A model generated the notes under the pieces. It had not been told where the DNA came from. It worked only from the letters and a program-made list of their open reading frames with translations, and made no database searches. Made by a program: the position numbers and the translations under genes. From the NCBI GenBank assembly GCA_031216445.1, contig CM062219.1, positions 4,167,001 to 4,231,000 of the forward strand: a stretch of 64,000 nucleotides of DNA. Reading direction: 5' to 3'. This DNA comes from Lateolabrax maculatus. Taxonomy: Eukaryota; Chordata; Actinopteri; Acropomatiformes; Lateolabracidae. Below are positions 45,478 through 59,478 of this stretch, one piece after another; positions within the stretch are counted from its first letter, which is position 1, and the number at the start of each line of letters is the position of its first letter.

Positions 45478-48400
45478 TCAAGCAAAAGGATTTCCAAAAG
45501 GATCCCCAAAAGCAGCTGCTGAAGCAGAAGTCTGACCAGCAGTGGAAGTCTGCTGTAAGAATGAGGAAAAGGCCAAAATTACAAATTATTACTGTGGTGC
45601 TTGATGTGGTGTAAATATGTGTCTGTGTGACTCTCTGTACCATAGCTACAGGCGGCACACCAAACGGACTGGAATTCGGGGCCCCAAATGCTTTATCAAA
45701 CATGTCCTGATTCAGGCCTTGTCCCTGGGCTGGTGCTGAATTGTTTGCGATGGGAGAAGAGAAGGCGGCATCGAGGAGGCCAGGGTTAAAGCTTGGAGCT
45801 GGGGCTGCAGCTAGAGCAGGAGCTGGTTTAGGAACTTCTAAACAGGCACATAACAACAGAGGACACAGTCAGTGACAAACCTCACTCAGTCATAGTCAAG
45901 TCAACTTGAAACATTTTGACTTGCAGGTGGTTTACCGTTGACACCTGCTGACATTTGATTGATATCAAAGTCATCATGATCTGCCGAATCCTGAGCCAGG
46001 CCCACTTTACTGGAAAAGTACTGATCAAATGTCCCGCCTTCACTCGGGGCTGGAGCAGAGTTGGACCCGAGCTCCCCTTTCCTTGCAGGGATGGCAGGGG
46101 GTTTGGCTAACTGGAAGTCCTTGAACATGTCCTTTCCAGTCTTCTTCTCTCTGTCTCCAAGGGGGTCCAAAGCTGTGAAGGCACTGTTCTCTACCCTTGG
46201 AGGGGCTTCCTTACCAGGTGGCCTAGGAGGGGGGCGTGATGGACCATGATGGTCACCCATTCCAGGGAATGCGCCAGGCTGGAAAGGATTGGTGGTGGCG
46301 GGCTGACCCCAACCTGGAGCACCAACTGGTCCAGCTGGCCCAGCTGGCGGAGGCTGGCAAAAGATGTGTGGTGGGGATAAAGGAGGGACAAACTGAGATG
46401 ACATTGGCTGGCCCCAGGCCATGGGTGGTATATGTAGACCACCAAAGGCAGATGGCTGTGGGAAGGCGGGCCTAGGGCCTGGCATTCCTGGCATGTGGTA
46501 CATGGAGGGTGCAGCGGTGGAGGCTCCCCACATGCCTGCAGCAGGGATACTTGTGGTAGCTGGAGGACCTAACTGAAGATTCCCTGAATATAATGAAAAA
46601 GCAATATGGACGTTTAAAGGGAATGAAATGTAAAGCCGAAACAACATCTTAATATTTATATAAAGGCTCAGAGTTCCCCTATTCTGTATTACCCAGAGCT
46701 GCTATGGAGGAGGGAGTGGAGTTGGCAGGTGTGCTGTTGAAAAGGTCACCTGAAGCAGGTGACCCTTCAGAATAACCAGGAGCAGCAAACAGCTCTGCTC
46801 CAAACAGGTCACTTGCTGTGGACTAGTCACAGAAAATAAGACATAAATATGAAGTATAGTTGCACCACATTGACATCCGATCATAAGATTAAACCAACAT
46901 TTAACAACGGCACCACCTTAAACAATAACTACTTACACAATAGTTACGTAGTCAGAGATAAATACTACAGTATTACCTGAACATTGATACCAACGCATGC
47001 GTTGCCACTTACCAATGCTTTTGTCACTGAAGCATGAATGTTAGAAAACAGATTAAGAGCAGAGGTGACAAAGGGTACAGGTGATTGTTTAGCAGCACAG
47101 TCAAAGTGTAATTTTTTCAAGCCAGTTATAGAAGCATGTGACCACCAGTGCATGCATGAAGACAGAACAGATCCAAATAACAAGCCCTTAACTGCAATCC
47201 TTAATTACAGGCCTTGCACCTTATCTTAACCAAACGCATCCTCTTGCATATCCGGTCAGACACCAATGCATAACCCAAATTGTCAGAAAGGGAGATGTTA
47301 GAAAACTAATTATGCCCTGGGAAATGTGCATAAACCCATTTTTAGGCATAACACATGCAACTCGACTATGGAATTTCACCTTTGCACTCCTTCGACCTCG
47401 TCCAGCCTTAGAGCTCTGTGGAGGCGGGTTTATGACTACTGAATCCTTGCTATGAGTCACAGGCGGTTGTGGGTGATGAGTTATGCCGTTAGAGACAGGC
47501 GCAGTTTTCAAAGATGAGTCAAAAAATGGGTTTTTGGTTGAGAGAACTGGTGCAGATTCATTCCCGTCCATCATGGTAATTGTGTTGCCCTGAGTTATTT
47601 TTCCCCCTAGTGGCCACTGTCCATTACTGAGAGCGAGGATCATGGTCTTACTGGACAACCCATTTATCTGCTGACTGAGGTGTTCAGAGTCTCCATTCAA
47701 ATCACCGTTAATAATTGTCTTACTCGTGTTGCCAGCAATGCTGTTTAGGTGATTAGTGGTGGTGAGGGAGATCTGTGAATTATCGGGTGCCGACCAAGTG
47801 GGTGATTTAGAAAGGGGGTCATCTCTGAAAGGGTCAGTGTCTGGGGTTGGAAAGTAGCCAAATGCTGAGGAAAAGGGATTCTCTGTCTGGGGAGATGCCC
47901 TACGGTCAGGGGCACAGGAAGTTACAAAGGAGTTTCCCTTTATGCAATTCTGATTGCTGTCAACTTCAGCAGAAAAGTCCAGCAAGAGAATATCATTAGA
48001 GTCCTGGTTAACATGAGAGGGACAGTGGGAGAGAAAAAAAGAGATTTATGAATCAGTTCTGCAGAGGAAGAAAAACACGTGTTAACAAAATGAAAACTGA
48101 TTTCTTGGTGTGAAAAGACATGACAATTTAAAGCTGCTACCTGTAGAATGTTTAACTCAAAATATCCCTGTCATAGAGTCCATCTTTCAACTTGAAAAAT
48201 GAAGTTGTTACCCAATTCTTACTTGCCTTCGACAACAACAAGGTATGCAAATATGCTTAAGTCAGCACGAGCTCACTGACCTGAAACCCGGATAGTGAAT
48301 TGTCCCATGAACAGTGATGTAAAACATTACCAGTATGAGACTCCAGGTGTCACCAAAGATGTCTCTTTTATAGAGTCTACTTGCAGCAGCTTTAAAGGTT

Positions 48401-50752
48401 TGATGAACAATGAGATTGGCATACATGATGCATAAACTCAATTCTTAAAAGATCCTTTTGATTCAGGTCTAAAATCTACAGTTTATAAAATCCGATACCC
48501 ACAACCAATTGTTAAATATACAAGGCAGCCTTTTTAGAATTGAGTTCACACACATGGAATGATCTGGGAGGTGCTGAGGTTATTCAGTGGAGCCATTTTT
48601 TTCTTATAAACACACTAAATCAGATCTTGGAAACATTATTTTGACAAGAGGCAGCATGTAGCAAACCATATTGCTATGATTGCACTGATCAATATTAAAA
48701 AGAAATCTTCCTAGAGTGTAAAAGGTATACACTGTAAGTATAATGCTGGAAATAACCAGCTATGTGTCACTGACTAAGTAAAGTTCCACTATGTGTTCCA
48801 GATAAAGGGAACATTTTTCACTGTGGCACCACACTTACATTTGGAGCCTGGATGTCTGGAGGGGTCGACATGTCTCCAAAAAGGTCAAACTGCTCCACTG
48901 GCTTAATGTCAAAAAGAAACAAAAACATACTGTATTTATTCAGCTACTATAAATAAGTGGTATTTTATTTAATGTTAAGCTGAAAACACAGCAGAGCAGA
49001 AGTTCTTACTTGAGCAGATTTTACTGCATCCATTCTTAGCATGGCATCACTGCCATTCTGAAAACAAGACAGAAAAACAGACGGTTAAGGAAGGAGTCAG
49101 AGAAGCCATTTGAAGAAAACTAGCACTTCCAAGTGCTTACCTCAACTACAGTGCCGCCATTTTCACCCTGTAAACAGAGGTAGACTGTTAATGATTATAC
49201 TTATTTTCTTAATTCGCTGAGACGTGTGTCATTTAACATCATTTCAATGGAATGTCTGAAGATGTGATTCGCTGAGAGAACACAGAGAGGCAGTGTTGAC
49301 GTTCGGGAGGTGCGTACAGTACAGTGTGTACTCTGTCAGCCCTCCCGGATGACCACACCAAAATGCTTTTCTTTCAGAAAGAAAGTGTTTTCACTGTGAA
49401 AAAGAAAAAAAAAAAAAAAAAAACTTTTTCCACTTTATAGTCAAATGCTTCCGAACCAGTTACCTTCTGTGAGGCCTCTGCCTCTTTCTTCCTGATGTTG
49501 AAGATGACCTGGAAGAGGTCTTTCAGATCAATGACCAGGGGCTCTGCCTGTATGGTGGCAGAGAGACAGCACATTTTCATTATTTTCCATCTGTCTTTGT
49601 TGTTTGCAGTATGTTTGCCTGTGACAGAGTGTGAATGTGTGACTTTGTGCCTGTTTACTTGTGAGTGAGTGTTACCTGCTGTGCGGTCTTTATGGCGAAG
49701 AACTGATGCTGCCCTTCTGCTCCGCACACATATCCAAACGCCCTGTTATCTGTTACGTCTCTGGCGATGAAGGAGATCTTGTTCACCACATGCTCGTGTT
49801 CAATCACCTGAGTCACGAGGACACAGCTTTTATTAGCAGGCCAAACAAAACCCAACGAACCTCACTGGATGGAAGGAAGTGGCAGAACTCACCCCTGATT
49901 TCTCATCAATGATCTTGATGCCCGACATGGAAATGTTGACCCAGATCCTCTGTTTGTGTTTGCCTTGGGACCGAGCAGCGACTGCCATACCCTGGTGCAA
50001 CATGAATAATACATTCTATTTTTCAAATTTTGTTTTTGTTGCACTCTGCAGTGAGGACACGTCTACTAAGAAATATGTTGTTCTTGTGGAAGGGTGCCGC
50101 TGACTTGAACCAGTCACCACCAAATTTAGAAAGAAAAGTGCCAAAAAAAGCCATGACACACATTTCTCAGTTGCAGTAACAACTAAAACAGCAGCAAATG
50201 TGCCTGTTTGTGAGTCCATGATACCTTCCAAACAGATGAATTATTAATAGAAAAACATTTGAGACGCCAGCTTTAAAGTGCCATTTCATTAATGTTTTTC
50301 ATGACTTATAGAAGATAGCAGGAAATGATCCGAGGTCCCATGCTGCACCTTAAGTTTCATCATGGAGTCCTGGCTCATCTTGTCTCCTCTGGCCTCTGGG
50401 ACATCATCGATGCCAATCAGCTTGGCCTTGTACCTCACACCATCCCCTTGAAACCTGCCCAGCAGGTACTCATCTGTCTTTTCTGGGACTGTGAAAAAAG
50501 AAACAAAAAAAACTGTGATTTCTACAACATGAGACAAGAAAATCTTGAAATGAAATAGTTAATCCGATATGTTGATCACGGCATGGTTCTAATCCTATTT
50601 TTCCATCACCCACCTTTCTTCTTCTCTTTCTTGAACGGGACCTTGGACGTGGCAGGAGTGGTGGGAGGGGTGTTGGATGTCGAGGCTGTAGATGGGGACG
50701 CGACGCTGGGATCGGCAGGGACGGGCGCGCTGTTCTCCACCTCTGCAGACAT
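45478..50752 (-). CDS. dab2: Disabled-2, clathrin/cargo adaptor, complete coding sequence
   Basis: Thirteen coding exons: 50752-50614, 50488-50349, 49991-49893, 49807-49676, 49547-49464, 49167-49141, 49057-49010, 48901-48839, 48003-47380, 46822-46693, 46583-45936, 45837-45641, 45552-45478. The total is 2,406 nt, 801 residues. A PTB/PID domain spans about residues 48-190 ([80 protein letters not shown]). It binds NPxY tails of LDL-receptor-family cargo and phosphoinositides. Downstream there are DPF/NPF motifs for AP-2 and EH-domain partners ([18 protein letters not shown]), a GRGRRSAK basic stretch, the block [20 protein letters not shown] that matches the myosin VI-binding region, and the conserved end [10 protein letters not shown]. 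It is an endocytic adaptor at clathrin-coated pits that also takes part in TGF-beta and Wnt signalling. The start is fixed by the shared basic KKEKKKG lead-in to the PTB domain. Confidence 0.97.
49405..49423. repeat. Poly(A) tract in dab2 intron
   Basis: A run of 19 A on plus (poly-T on the dab2 sense strand), 40 nt past the donor of the 49464 exon. Confidence 0.85.
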
Positions 50753-50883
50753 GGTGCGGAGTGAGCCTCACTGGTCAAGTTGACAGTTGGGGGTAAAGCA
50801 GTCGGCAGCTCCGTGTTCAGGGGCAGCGAGGTCAACCGAACAGATGACTCTTAACACCCACACATGCTTTTCTTGTTATTTGT
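50753..50883 (-). other. dab2: dab2 5' UTR part of the first coding exon
   Basis: TTTCTGCTCCAG precedes 50883 on the minus strand and gives an acceptor 131 nt upstream of the start codon. Confidence 0.6.
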
Positions 50884-53594
50884 CTGGAGCAGAAAAGAGG
50901 GAAGTGGGACAGTGTGTGTGGTGAGAGAGAAAAAAGGAGAAGGAATGTTAATACACACTCTTTCCCGGTGAAACGGCAAACAAGATATTGCACTGTAAAG
51001 GGCTGCAGTTAAAATTTGTTGTTACTGCAAGAAAGGTTTGTAGGTAACTGCTGAAAAGATTTTTAGCACAGCATATACAATCACATTTGTTTAACAATCC
51101 ACAGTAAACATTTACAACCACATAAGAGAACATGTGACCCGTAAACCATCACCGTCTCATGAGGACGAGAACGCAGAAAACACACACACTTTAACCCTGC
51201 TGTGTCAGTTGTTCAGCCTTGTAAAGGAGTAAATTATCCTAAAGTTAAATAAGGTCCTGCACCTGGACCTCACCTCTTACATCTATTGATCTCCTGCCAT
51301 TGAACTTAATATTTAATTTACGCTGGTTTATTAAGGACGAATAACTAGGTAGCACTATAACGGCACAGCTGGATAAAGAAAAACACATTTATTAATCATA
51401 CTGTCACATCATGTGATTTGTCAGACCCATAAAAAAAACGTCCAAAACCAGTGAGCTGTGCTTACTGTGGCTCAGAAGCAACATTCTAGTTATATGTAAC
51501 TGCGCATCAACAATAACATCACCCTTAATTTGTCTGCCAGCCTCAGTCATGAATACCTCTGCGCTTACTGTGCAGGAAACACAAGGCGATGTCACGAGCC
51601 AAAAACATCACAGCGGTTTGCAGCAGATGCCTGAGCAGCTGAGATCTCACCTTCATCTCCTCAACTCATAAACCTCTTGCTTTGTGGATGCATCCCCATC
51701 ACCATTTAGTCACCTCATGAATCAAACAATAACATAAATTCAGCCAGACAACAACAAAATAAAAAAGCCACGTAGGACTCCTGCTCTGCTCAACTAGTGT
51801 CTGTGGGACATACGTACCTTTAGGACCAGTTCCACAGGCAGCACTGGCAACAATAGCAGCGTAAAGAAGGCTGTGAGTGCTGCAGGACAGACCAAAGGTT
51901 GAAAGTGGGCAAAGGTTGAGCAATTACCTGAGGTTAATCTTACGCTAGCAGAGCAAAAGATCTCGTGATGCCCAGCTAAGCAACTACAAACGGAAATTGG
52001 AGCCTTTAGAGTGATCTTTTACCTATAATGAACTCATTTTTTTTATCTGTCTATAAAACCTACACTTAATGTACTGATGATGTGGAATCGGGGCAAATGA
52101 TCCACAGAGGAGAACAATCCAAATGCACCTGTGTGATCATGCAACTATAAAAACATGGCCTGGTCCAAAAGTATTGTTTATGATGAAATCAATCAGGAAG
52201 GTAATTAGTTCGATTCATAAAGGAAATGAGAGCCATACAAGTTGAGATAACAGAAGGGAACTTTAAAGGCCACTGAGTGCAATCTGGGTTTGTGCCAACC
52301 GTTACCTCTCTGTGAATCAAATCTGACCGTATCAAAGACTGACAGAGATTCTGTAAATGAACACCTATTCAAAATAGATAGTGATATGAAGTTGGATTTT
52401 AAGTCCAACATGTTTCCTTATTCAAGAAATGATTTAAAATGCTTTTCGAATGAGGGGTTGCATCGCAAGAGCTACTGTAAAGCTGTAAAACAATAAAAAC
52501 TTCATTTTATCCGCCAGTACCAGTCTTGAAGTCAAGGAAACAAGCAGGGTAAGCCCTTGTATGTTAGGTTTCCCACGGTGACATATAAATCCCTGCAGGA
52601 CACAGACACACATGTTGTTTTTGTTGCTGTGCGAGGAAGCATACACAAAACATAAACCTAAACACTCGGTGATGCTCCATGAACACGAGTGTGACACATG
52701 ACTGCGCTTGTCCAGTAACTACAGCGGTGTCAGAGTCCCACAAGCTGCAGGGAAGGCTAATAAAAAGGGTGAAATGTCAGCTGTTCATTGCAGATTTTGG
52801 TTAAAGGATTACATTTTAACATCTAAAAAAGGTAGTCACTACTGCCAGATGAGGGACGAGGGGAAGAAGAATCTGTCCCTTTTTACAGCATCCACCGGTG
52901 TCACAACACAAGTAACACACAGCCGCAGAACACAACTGTGATTTCATATTTGTCAGCAGAATAACTGCAGTGCAAGGGCAGAAATGTCACAATGCTGGGC
53001 AGTCAGGAAACGTAAACTAGTGCACATCTGGAGGAAATCAGGGAATGACTCAGTCTGCAAGTGAATGAGATGGTGAAATACCACAGGCCCACTGTGAACA
53101 CAAAGGGCATGCAAACACTTTCATGCAAAATGAAAACAGTTTTCACCGAAACTAGGATTCATATAGGTGGATAGGACATGCAACTGTTTTTTAAAACAAA
53201 GTATTGAAAATCATACATTTAGAAATGAAGAGTGTGTTTGTAATCAGGTCTGCAGCTAGAAGAGAGTGTTGAAAGCACAGCTTGCAGGGACAGAAGTGAT
53301 TTATGTTTGTTATCCCAACAGTTGAGGCAAAGAAATAACCACGAAATGAGTCACAAATGGCAACACTGAATGTCCAAAGTTTTACCTCCCAAAGTGATGT
53401 GTCTTTTCTTACAGTTAATGGGAAAACTGCCCATTTTAAGTGTGTTTCAGGCTGGAGAGCCGCACAGAGCGACGTGGAGTTATTATTGCGAACTCAAATA
53501 ACAGTTTGTAACTCATTCACAACGACTACCTGCAGTCCTCCGGTGGGATTTAATTAATGCATGGATGGAAAATGTTGCCACGACAGTCACCTAC
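50884..53594. other. First dab2 intron, no coding sequence seen
   Basis: Only short open frames. No microsatellite or element with recognisable ends. Confidence 0.45.
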
Positions 53595-53850
53595 CTGTGT
53601 GGAAGCGCGCAGTAAGGGCTTGAAATCCTGCTGATCGAAACGGGGATTTTTTCGCTCCCGTGATGCCTCCGCGGCTCCGGCTCAAAGTGAGTAAAAACCA
53701 AACACGGCTTCGGAAAACGAGCAGGAGTCAGATGTTTTCCGCTAAATGCCGTGGACAGAAAAGGAGAGACTGCTCCAGACTCCCCAGTTTAACCCCTCAC
53801 TGGCTGACGGACCGCGGCTGGACGAGGGGCGGTCCCTGCACGGGCAGATA
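53595..53850 (-). promoter_or_regulatory. dab2: dab2 non-coding first exon and promoter region
   Basis: A donor, CACACAG/GTAGGT, on the minus strand at 53595 ends a CpG-rich stretch (53.60-53.85 kb) that stands out from the AT-rich surroundings. Its exact start is not determinable from sequence. The intron to 50883 would be 2.7 kb. Confidence 0.55.
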
Positions 53851-56202
53851 CAGTAAGTGGGTCACGACAGATGCCCATAATGTTGTGTCATAACAAAATA
53901 GATCTGATTTCGTTTGATTTCCTTAGGCTGCTTTCATCCTCACTTCAGCCTCTGCATGCCAACACATTTGCATTTTTGGAGCATTTTTTTCAAAGATCAG
54001 GTTTCACCAAGTTTATGTTTAGTTTATTTGCCCCTGTGAGTGCAGCCACAATCAATATTTTCTATAATAACAGCAGGTCAGATGACTATGTGTAATGTTA
54101 CAGGTGTTGGGGGATAAACCCACAGAGATTTACCGCCTGACTCTGCAGTTTCCACCAGCTCTGTGGAGAATCTTGGCTTCTTTCAGCTCATTGTTTTGGT
54201 TTTAGGGCCTGTAACTTTACAGGTAGTGTTGTGGTTCGCTCTCATATGCAGCTGTTTTCACTGAAAAAGCTCTAAAAACCCATTGATCGTACCTGTCAGG
54301 AGTCAGACAAAAGTCAGTGACCTGCTGGTGTATTTAGCAGCTAAAGAGGCAGATATTTCCCTCAGGAGTTTGAGAAAATCAAAAACACTTAAGTTTTGTG
54401 GCCAGAAACATAACTCCATATGAATTCTAATGTTGCTCCGTATCTGGATGTGCACAATAAGCAAACAGTTGCTTATTGATATTTATCAACTTAAAAGCTG
54501 GCAATATGTCAATGTTGTTTTATTGCAGCTTTAATTTTCCAATACAATAACCTCCCAAGTTTGGCCCTGCTCCCAACCCTTTAAATGATGCCTAAAAATA
54601 GGCACAGTTACTTGCTTTTTCATTGTCATTGTTATTCAAAACAGCAGTGACTTGAAACATAATTATGATTTCCTTTTGTTTCTATTGTGTAAGGGGACAG
54701 AATGGCTAGAAAAATGACAATGGCTTCGCTGAAATGAAGCAAGGAGTCCTTGTTGCTCAACATTTTTGGCAGAAATTGCTTCACCGGGAAACTATGACTA
54801 TATCCCACCTTCCTCTGCCAGCACTGTGAGCCCACAGCATTGGATTGCCTTCAAATTAAAAAGCTCATTCATATCATCTAAACGTTATGTAGCCTGCACT
54901 GAGCATCATATCATAAAATGTAGAAGGATTGAGGGGAAAGAAGAGTCAAAACCAGAGAGGAAAGCTGCAATGTTGCTAACACAGCACATTTTTTGAACGA
55001 CCAGGCACTACATTTCCTTTGCCATGCACTAGTGTTATTGCAATTACAGTAAACTGATGACTGAAAACGGATCATCAACTTCCTCAATATAAATGTCTAC
55101 TTTGCCTTGATACCATATAGTGATTCAGACGTATAATGATAGTTTTTGTATTTACTGTTCTAAGCACTGATTGCCAGTTTTGATATTCCCAGGAAGAAAC
55201 TCCTCAAAGCGCACAGGAAGTGTTTTGTTTAATGTTTGCATAAGCATCAATAGATGTTTGTTTGGGATAATTAAGAGAAAGAGCTATGTAGTTAGTACAA
55301 ACCACGATAGCCACAACACAAAAGACAAAGAACTGTTGCTTCTGCAACAGAAAAAACTAAGAAATAGAGACAAATTATTGGGAAAGGAGATCAACCGTCT
55401 GTATAGCTACAAAACTAGAGTAAACAGCAGCCTTGAGACCTGCACTAACTTGAGTGGTGTGGCTTTTTCCCGTGGACTGGTAGTTTTCACTTCTGTAAAT
55501 TGTGGTGATATGTAATATGGTGATCCATAGTAATTTACATGTCAGATAACTTTTAAATGACTGCTGGTAATTTAAACATCAGATAAACACCCCACAGCTG
55601 ATGCTGCGGTGTCGGTTGCGCTGCAGTTCAGTTAAGACTGTGATAATGTTACTGTTGGCAGTGTGCTAGAGCTTAGCATCAAAAGTATAAGTGTGGTCAG
55701 ACACCATAGGGGTGAGTGAGAAAATGTGGCAATATTTGAAAAGGCCATTAGAGATACACAGCTTTGGTGTTTTGTTCTTTCCTCGGATGAGTAAGACATT
55801 TTAAAATTCAACGTGGCTTTCCCATTAAAAGTGGTTCGTCGTGCCATGTGGCCTAAAAACAAGAATAGAAACATCTGATCTCCTCACGTCGACCCAAACA
55901 CAATTTAACTAATAATAATAAATAAAACATTTTATATAGGGAAACTACAAGCTATCCTACATGAAATATTACAAATCTGACCCCACAGGCTGTTGGAGAT
56001 TTCATTATTAAAGGAAAACTCATTTGATTGCTCACATGAGCATGCATTTTTGAATTCACAGATAGCAATTCTGCCACCTTCTTTAAGCCTGTTGGTGCCT
56101 TTAAAAACATGAAACCATCACAGAGCCAACCAACCACCACATGAGATCAGCCAGATGTAACAATCACATCTGCACCTGTAACTTAAACCCACAACCAAGT
56201 CA

Positions 56203-56267
56203 TTATATTAATATGTATATATACTATGTATATATATATAGTTATAATATATATATAGTTTTATGTA
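56203..56267. repeat. Imperfect (AT)n-rich tract
   Basis: Runs of TATATA with short interruptions (TATATACTATGTATATATAT and similar). Confidence 0.7.
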
Positions 56268-56710
56268 GTCTGGTGTTAAAGAGATGTACTTGATGTTGTA
56301 GGTTGAGAGCTGAGGAATGAGAGAGAAAGGGACAGAGGAAGGACATCCTTCCTGCCTTTGTATCCTGTGTTCTGCTGACAGTGGCTGGTTTTTAGGAGAT
56401 GAGCCCCTCAGAAGCCAGATTACTGACTAGCAGAAGGTCTGTTTTCCCCCTCAGTCACCAACCACTGGAAATATCCTTTTCTTAGCCTCTTATTGAACAT
56501 TCAATATCATCAGAATTTTGTTTGTAATTGCAGCATCCCAGAACAAAATGCATGCATCTGTACGGTATGAAAACATATGGACAGAGTTTGCAATTTATAA
56601 TGTGCTTTATGCCTTTTTCTAATTTTTCTGATATGTATCAATGCAACAATATTTATACACAGTACATCATAAAACCAGGGATAGCAAAATAAGTTTTCTT
56701 GTGTAAGATT

Positions 56711-56797
56711 ACAGGGATGTTAACCTCTTTCCTTCAATAGTTTAAACCCAACGTCATCCATGTCTGATGACGTTGGGTTAAAACTATGGTTCCCTGT
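56711..56797. repeat. Hairpin: 22-bp inverted repeat with 7-nt loop
   Basis: The arms at 56737-56758 (starting ATAGTTTAAACCCAACG) and 56766-56787 pair at 21 of 22 positions around the loop CATGTCT. A further ACAGGGA/TCCCTGT pair (56711-56717, 56791-56797) extends the fold to about 87 nt. The arm contains ACGTCA, a half-CRE. Confidence 0.85.
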
Positions 56798-59478
56798 TCT
56801 TCTGAATGTGATTCATTGTCTGTTTGGATCAGTGGCACACCCATTGCAACTGCCCCCTTGCATACAGGAGGACATGTTGGATGATGCTTGCTTGTGTAAA
56901 ACTTTCTGGTGACTCTGGTAGGAAAGAGAAAGAGTATGAGACACCCTTTTCAAGAAACAGACTACAGATGGCACAAGTCAGCACATACAGATTAGAGGAT
57001 TTATTTCTATGATAGAATGCTGACAGAGGCGATCTAATGGGAAGTGTCCTTTCCAGTTTATGACAGGAAGGCCACAATCCAAACATCAAGCATTTAGGGC
57101 GTGAATCCTGAAACTGGCTGCCACCACAACCAGAACCTAAGATAGCCACTTATCTCCAGTCCATAATTGAGGTAGTCTTAGATTTTATCCTCTCTGTCTC
57201 TCTCTGTTCTTTTAACTCTCAACTGCCTTCACTGCTCTTGACCATTTCAGTCTAAAAATACAACATAAAGCTGCAGGGCAAGTGGTAATGCAGGAAGCAA
57301 CGTCACCATATTCTGTTGCACATGGTGACAAATTCTATAGGATGAAGTGTGTAAACTACAGTGAAGGGAGGCATTGGGCTGTTTCACAAGTGTTTCCAAA
57401 GTTCCAAATAAAAAAAAAACAGGAAGTCTTTCTAGTCAGGAGAAATATTGGCCAAACACCTTACCTACCCTCTGGTTTCCTGAGAAAGCTGGGAGGAAAC
57501 TGCCGAACCTCGTAAAAGTGGTGACCTCAGCACATATTTGTGCCTCTCCAATGGGCCATGACCACATAGCCCCTAGTCTACCCCAGCTCTGCCTGCAGAT
57601 ACAGGGAAAGAGCTCGGACAGGGCAGCCCCCAGATTGACTTTGGAGACATCAGGGAATAATCCAGTTGTGTTTATTTAAGTCAGCAGAAAATACTTGTCA
57701 GCATGCTGAATACTCCTAAATTTAAGTTCAGTTTTACTCTCTCAAATGCATAAAAGCAGATGATCTGTCAGCCTCTAAACACTGCCAAACATCTGTGTCC
57801 ATGAATAATTATTCACCTGATCAGGAATGATTAACTAATTAGATCATAATCCTAATAAATCCAATCCACTTTTAAATTCACTACTACATTCATCTCTGTA
57901 CACTGAAATGTGTTCTGTTTTCCCTTTTTTGTAATTTACACACTGTGGTCCCTCCTTTTGAAGAACAAAGTACTGCAGACTCAGCAAAAGTCTCTCAGAT
58001 CACATGACAGATCATTAGGAGCAGCAGTTTAAAACTTCCTCTGCATTGTGCAAGGCTTGTTTTACTATATTTACTAACAGAAAACAGTCTTTGACTTGTC
58101 AGAAAGAAATAAGTGCAAGTGTATGCGTATAAACTGTTATAGTCTCTATATAGGTGTGTTCCTTCACCGTATACATAAACAGCATCAGTGTAAGACACGC
58201 AATACTTTATACTGCTGTTATCTGTTAAATGTTGCCATCTTGTGGACAAATAGTTGCACTTCAGCACATGCTTAACAAAGCTGGACAGAAGGAACCCTGT
58301 CACCGCTCATCGCAGTTTCCCAAACATCTTTGATGTTGGCAGTTGCAACTTCCCATTCAGTGTCGCTGTTCAGTTTCCCAGTCCCAGATGATTGACCTAA
58401 ATGCACCACGGACGTTTCTCTCTTTAAATATTTGCTCTGTATTCCTGTTAACCTGCCTGAATGATTGCATAATCCTGGAAACACAGAAATTAACAAATTG
58501 TCTACAATTAATACGAGAATTCTTCAAAATAAAAACCAAAACAGAATTACTGACCTTTGGCCTTGTGTATAAAAAAAGTGTGTTTGCTCTGAAAGAGAAG
58601 CCAATTTGACACACCAGTATTAAAAGTGTTTGTCAGCTTTCGCGTTGGCCTGCCTTTCACCCAGTGCATGCTGGGATAGTTCTCTGAGGAGGACTGAATT
58701 GATGCAGACAATGAACAACTGACTAAACATATAATCTCTATAAACAAATTTACAGATATACAATAATACAGTATGTACCAACAAATATTATATATATTAA
58801 TCACTATGATGACTATTCAAATTTGATGAAATGCTAAATAAGAAAACATAGGGTGCAGTCATTTATATTTATTTGTCCCAAGACTTCAACAGGGTTTCAT
58901 GTTCGACACTTTTGTGGTTTAAGTGAATATACCTTTTGAGCAATTGTTTGCACTTAGTGCTGGTAATTTGGACGTACAGTATCAAAAGTGGATTATTCAA
59001 AACACAGATAACTAAAAACATAAGCATTAAAATATATTTTTGCCATGAGTATCTGTTATAGAGTCATGGGCTTATCTATCTGAGTGTGGATGTATTTGTA
59101 TTATTGGCTTTTAGCAAATCAAGGTGTAGTTTTAACCAATGGATAAGCACAACAAAAAAGAACAGTTCACAGATTAATGTAACATATCAGTCATATAACA
59201 GTTTTCCAGAGATGATATGAAGGAATGAAACTTATACTTATTATCATGTTTTGCAGAGGCTTTGTTCACACTCTGTGTGACTGGATGAGTAAGATGTTTT
59301 AATTCAAACAAACACTGTAAACTCTGTTCACTGAGTCAACATTGCTGCACCTGAAATTCAAACTATTGATTTTGACAACACGGTCCTTTTGCAGTTGGAT
59401 AATAATTGACAGAGAGGTAGCTCAAAAGACTGAATACGGACAGACACACAACACCGTTTGGGTCTTCAAAGGTTCATC

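Larger units (their letters stand above)
53870..59400. other. dab2-c9 divergent intergenic interval, no gene seen
   Basis: AT-rich, 5.5 kb. It contains an AT dinucleotide-rich tract at 56.20-56.27 kb and a strong hairpin at 56.71-56.80 kb. It must hold the c9 promoter, but I see no decisive TATA or liver-factor site. Confidence 0.45.

Noticed and set aside
50470..50835. Long minus-strand frame overlapping the dab2 start
   Set aside because: It opens with a TTG, is out of frame with the PTB-encoding reading, and is a shadow of the Pro-rich N-terminal dab2 exon.
53660..53893. Plus-strand open frame in the CpG-rich dab2 promoter
   Set aside because: CpG-rich DNA lowers stop frequency. No downstream exons or domain. 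Better explained as promoter and non-coding dab2 exon.
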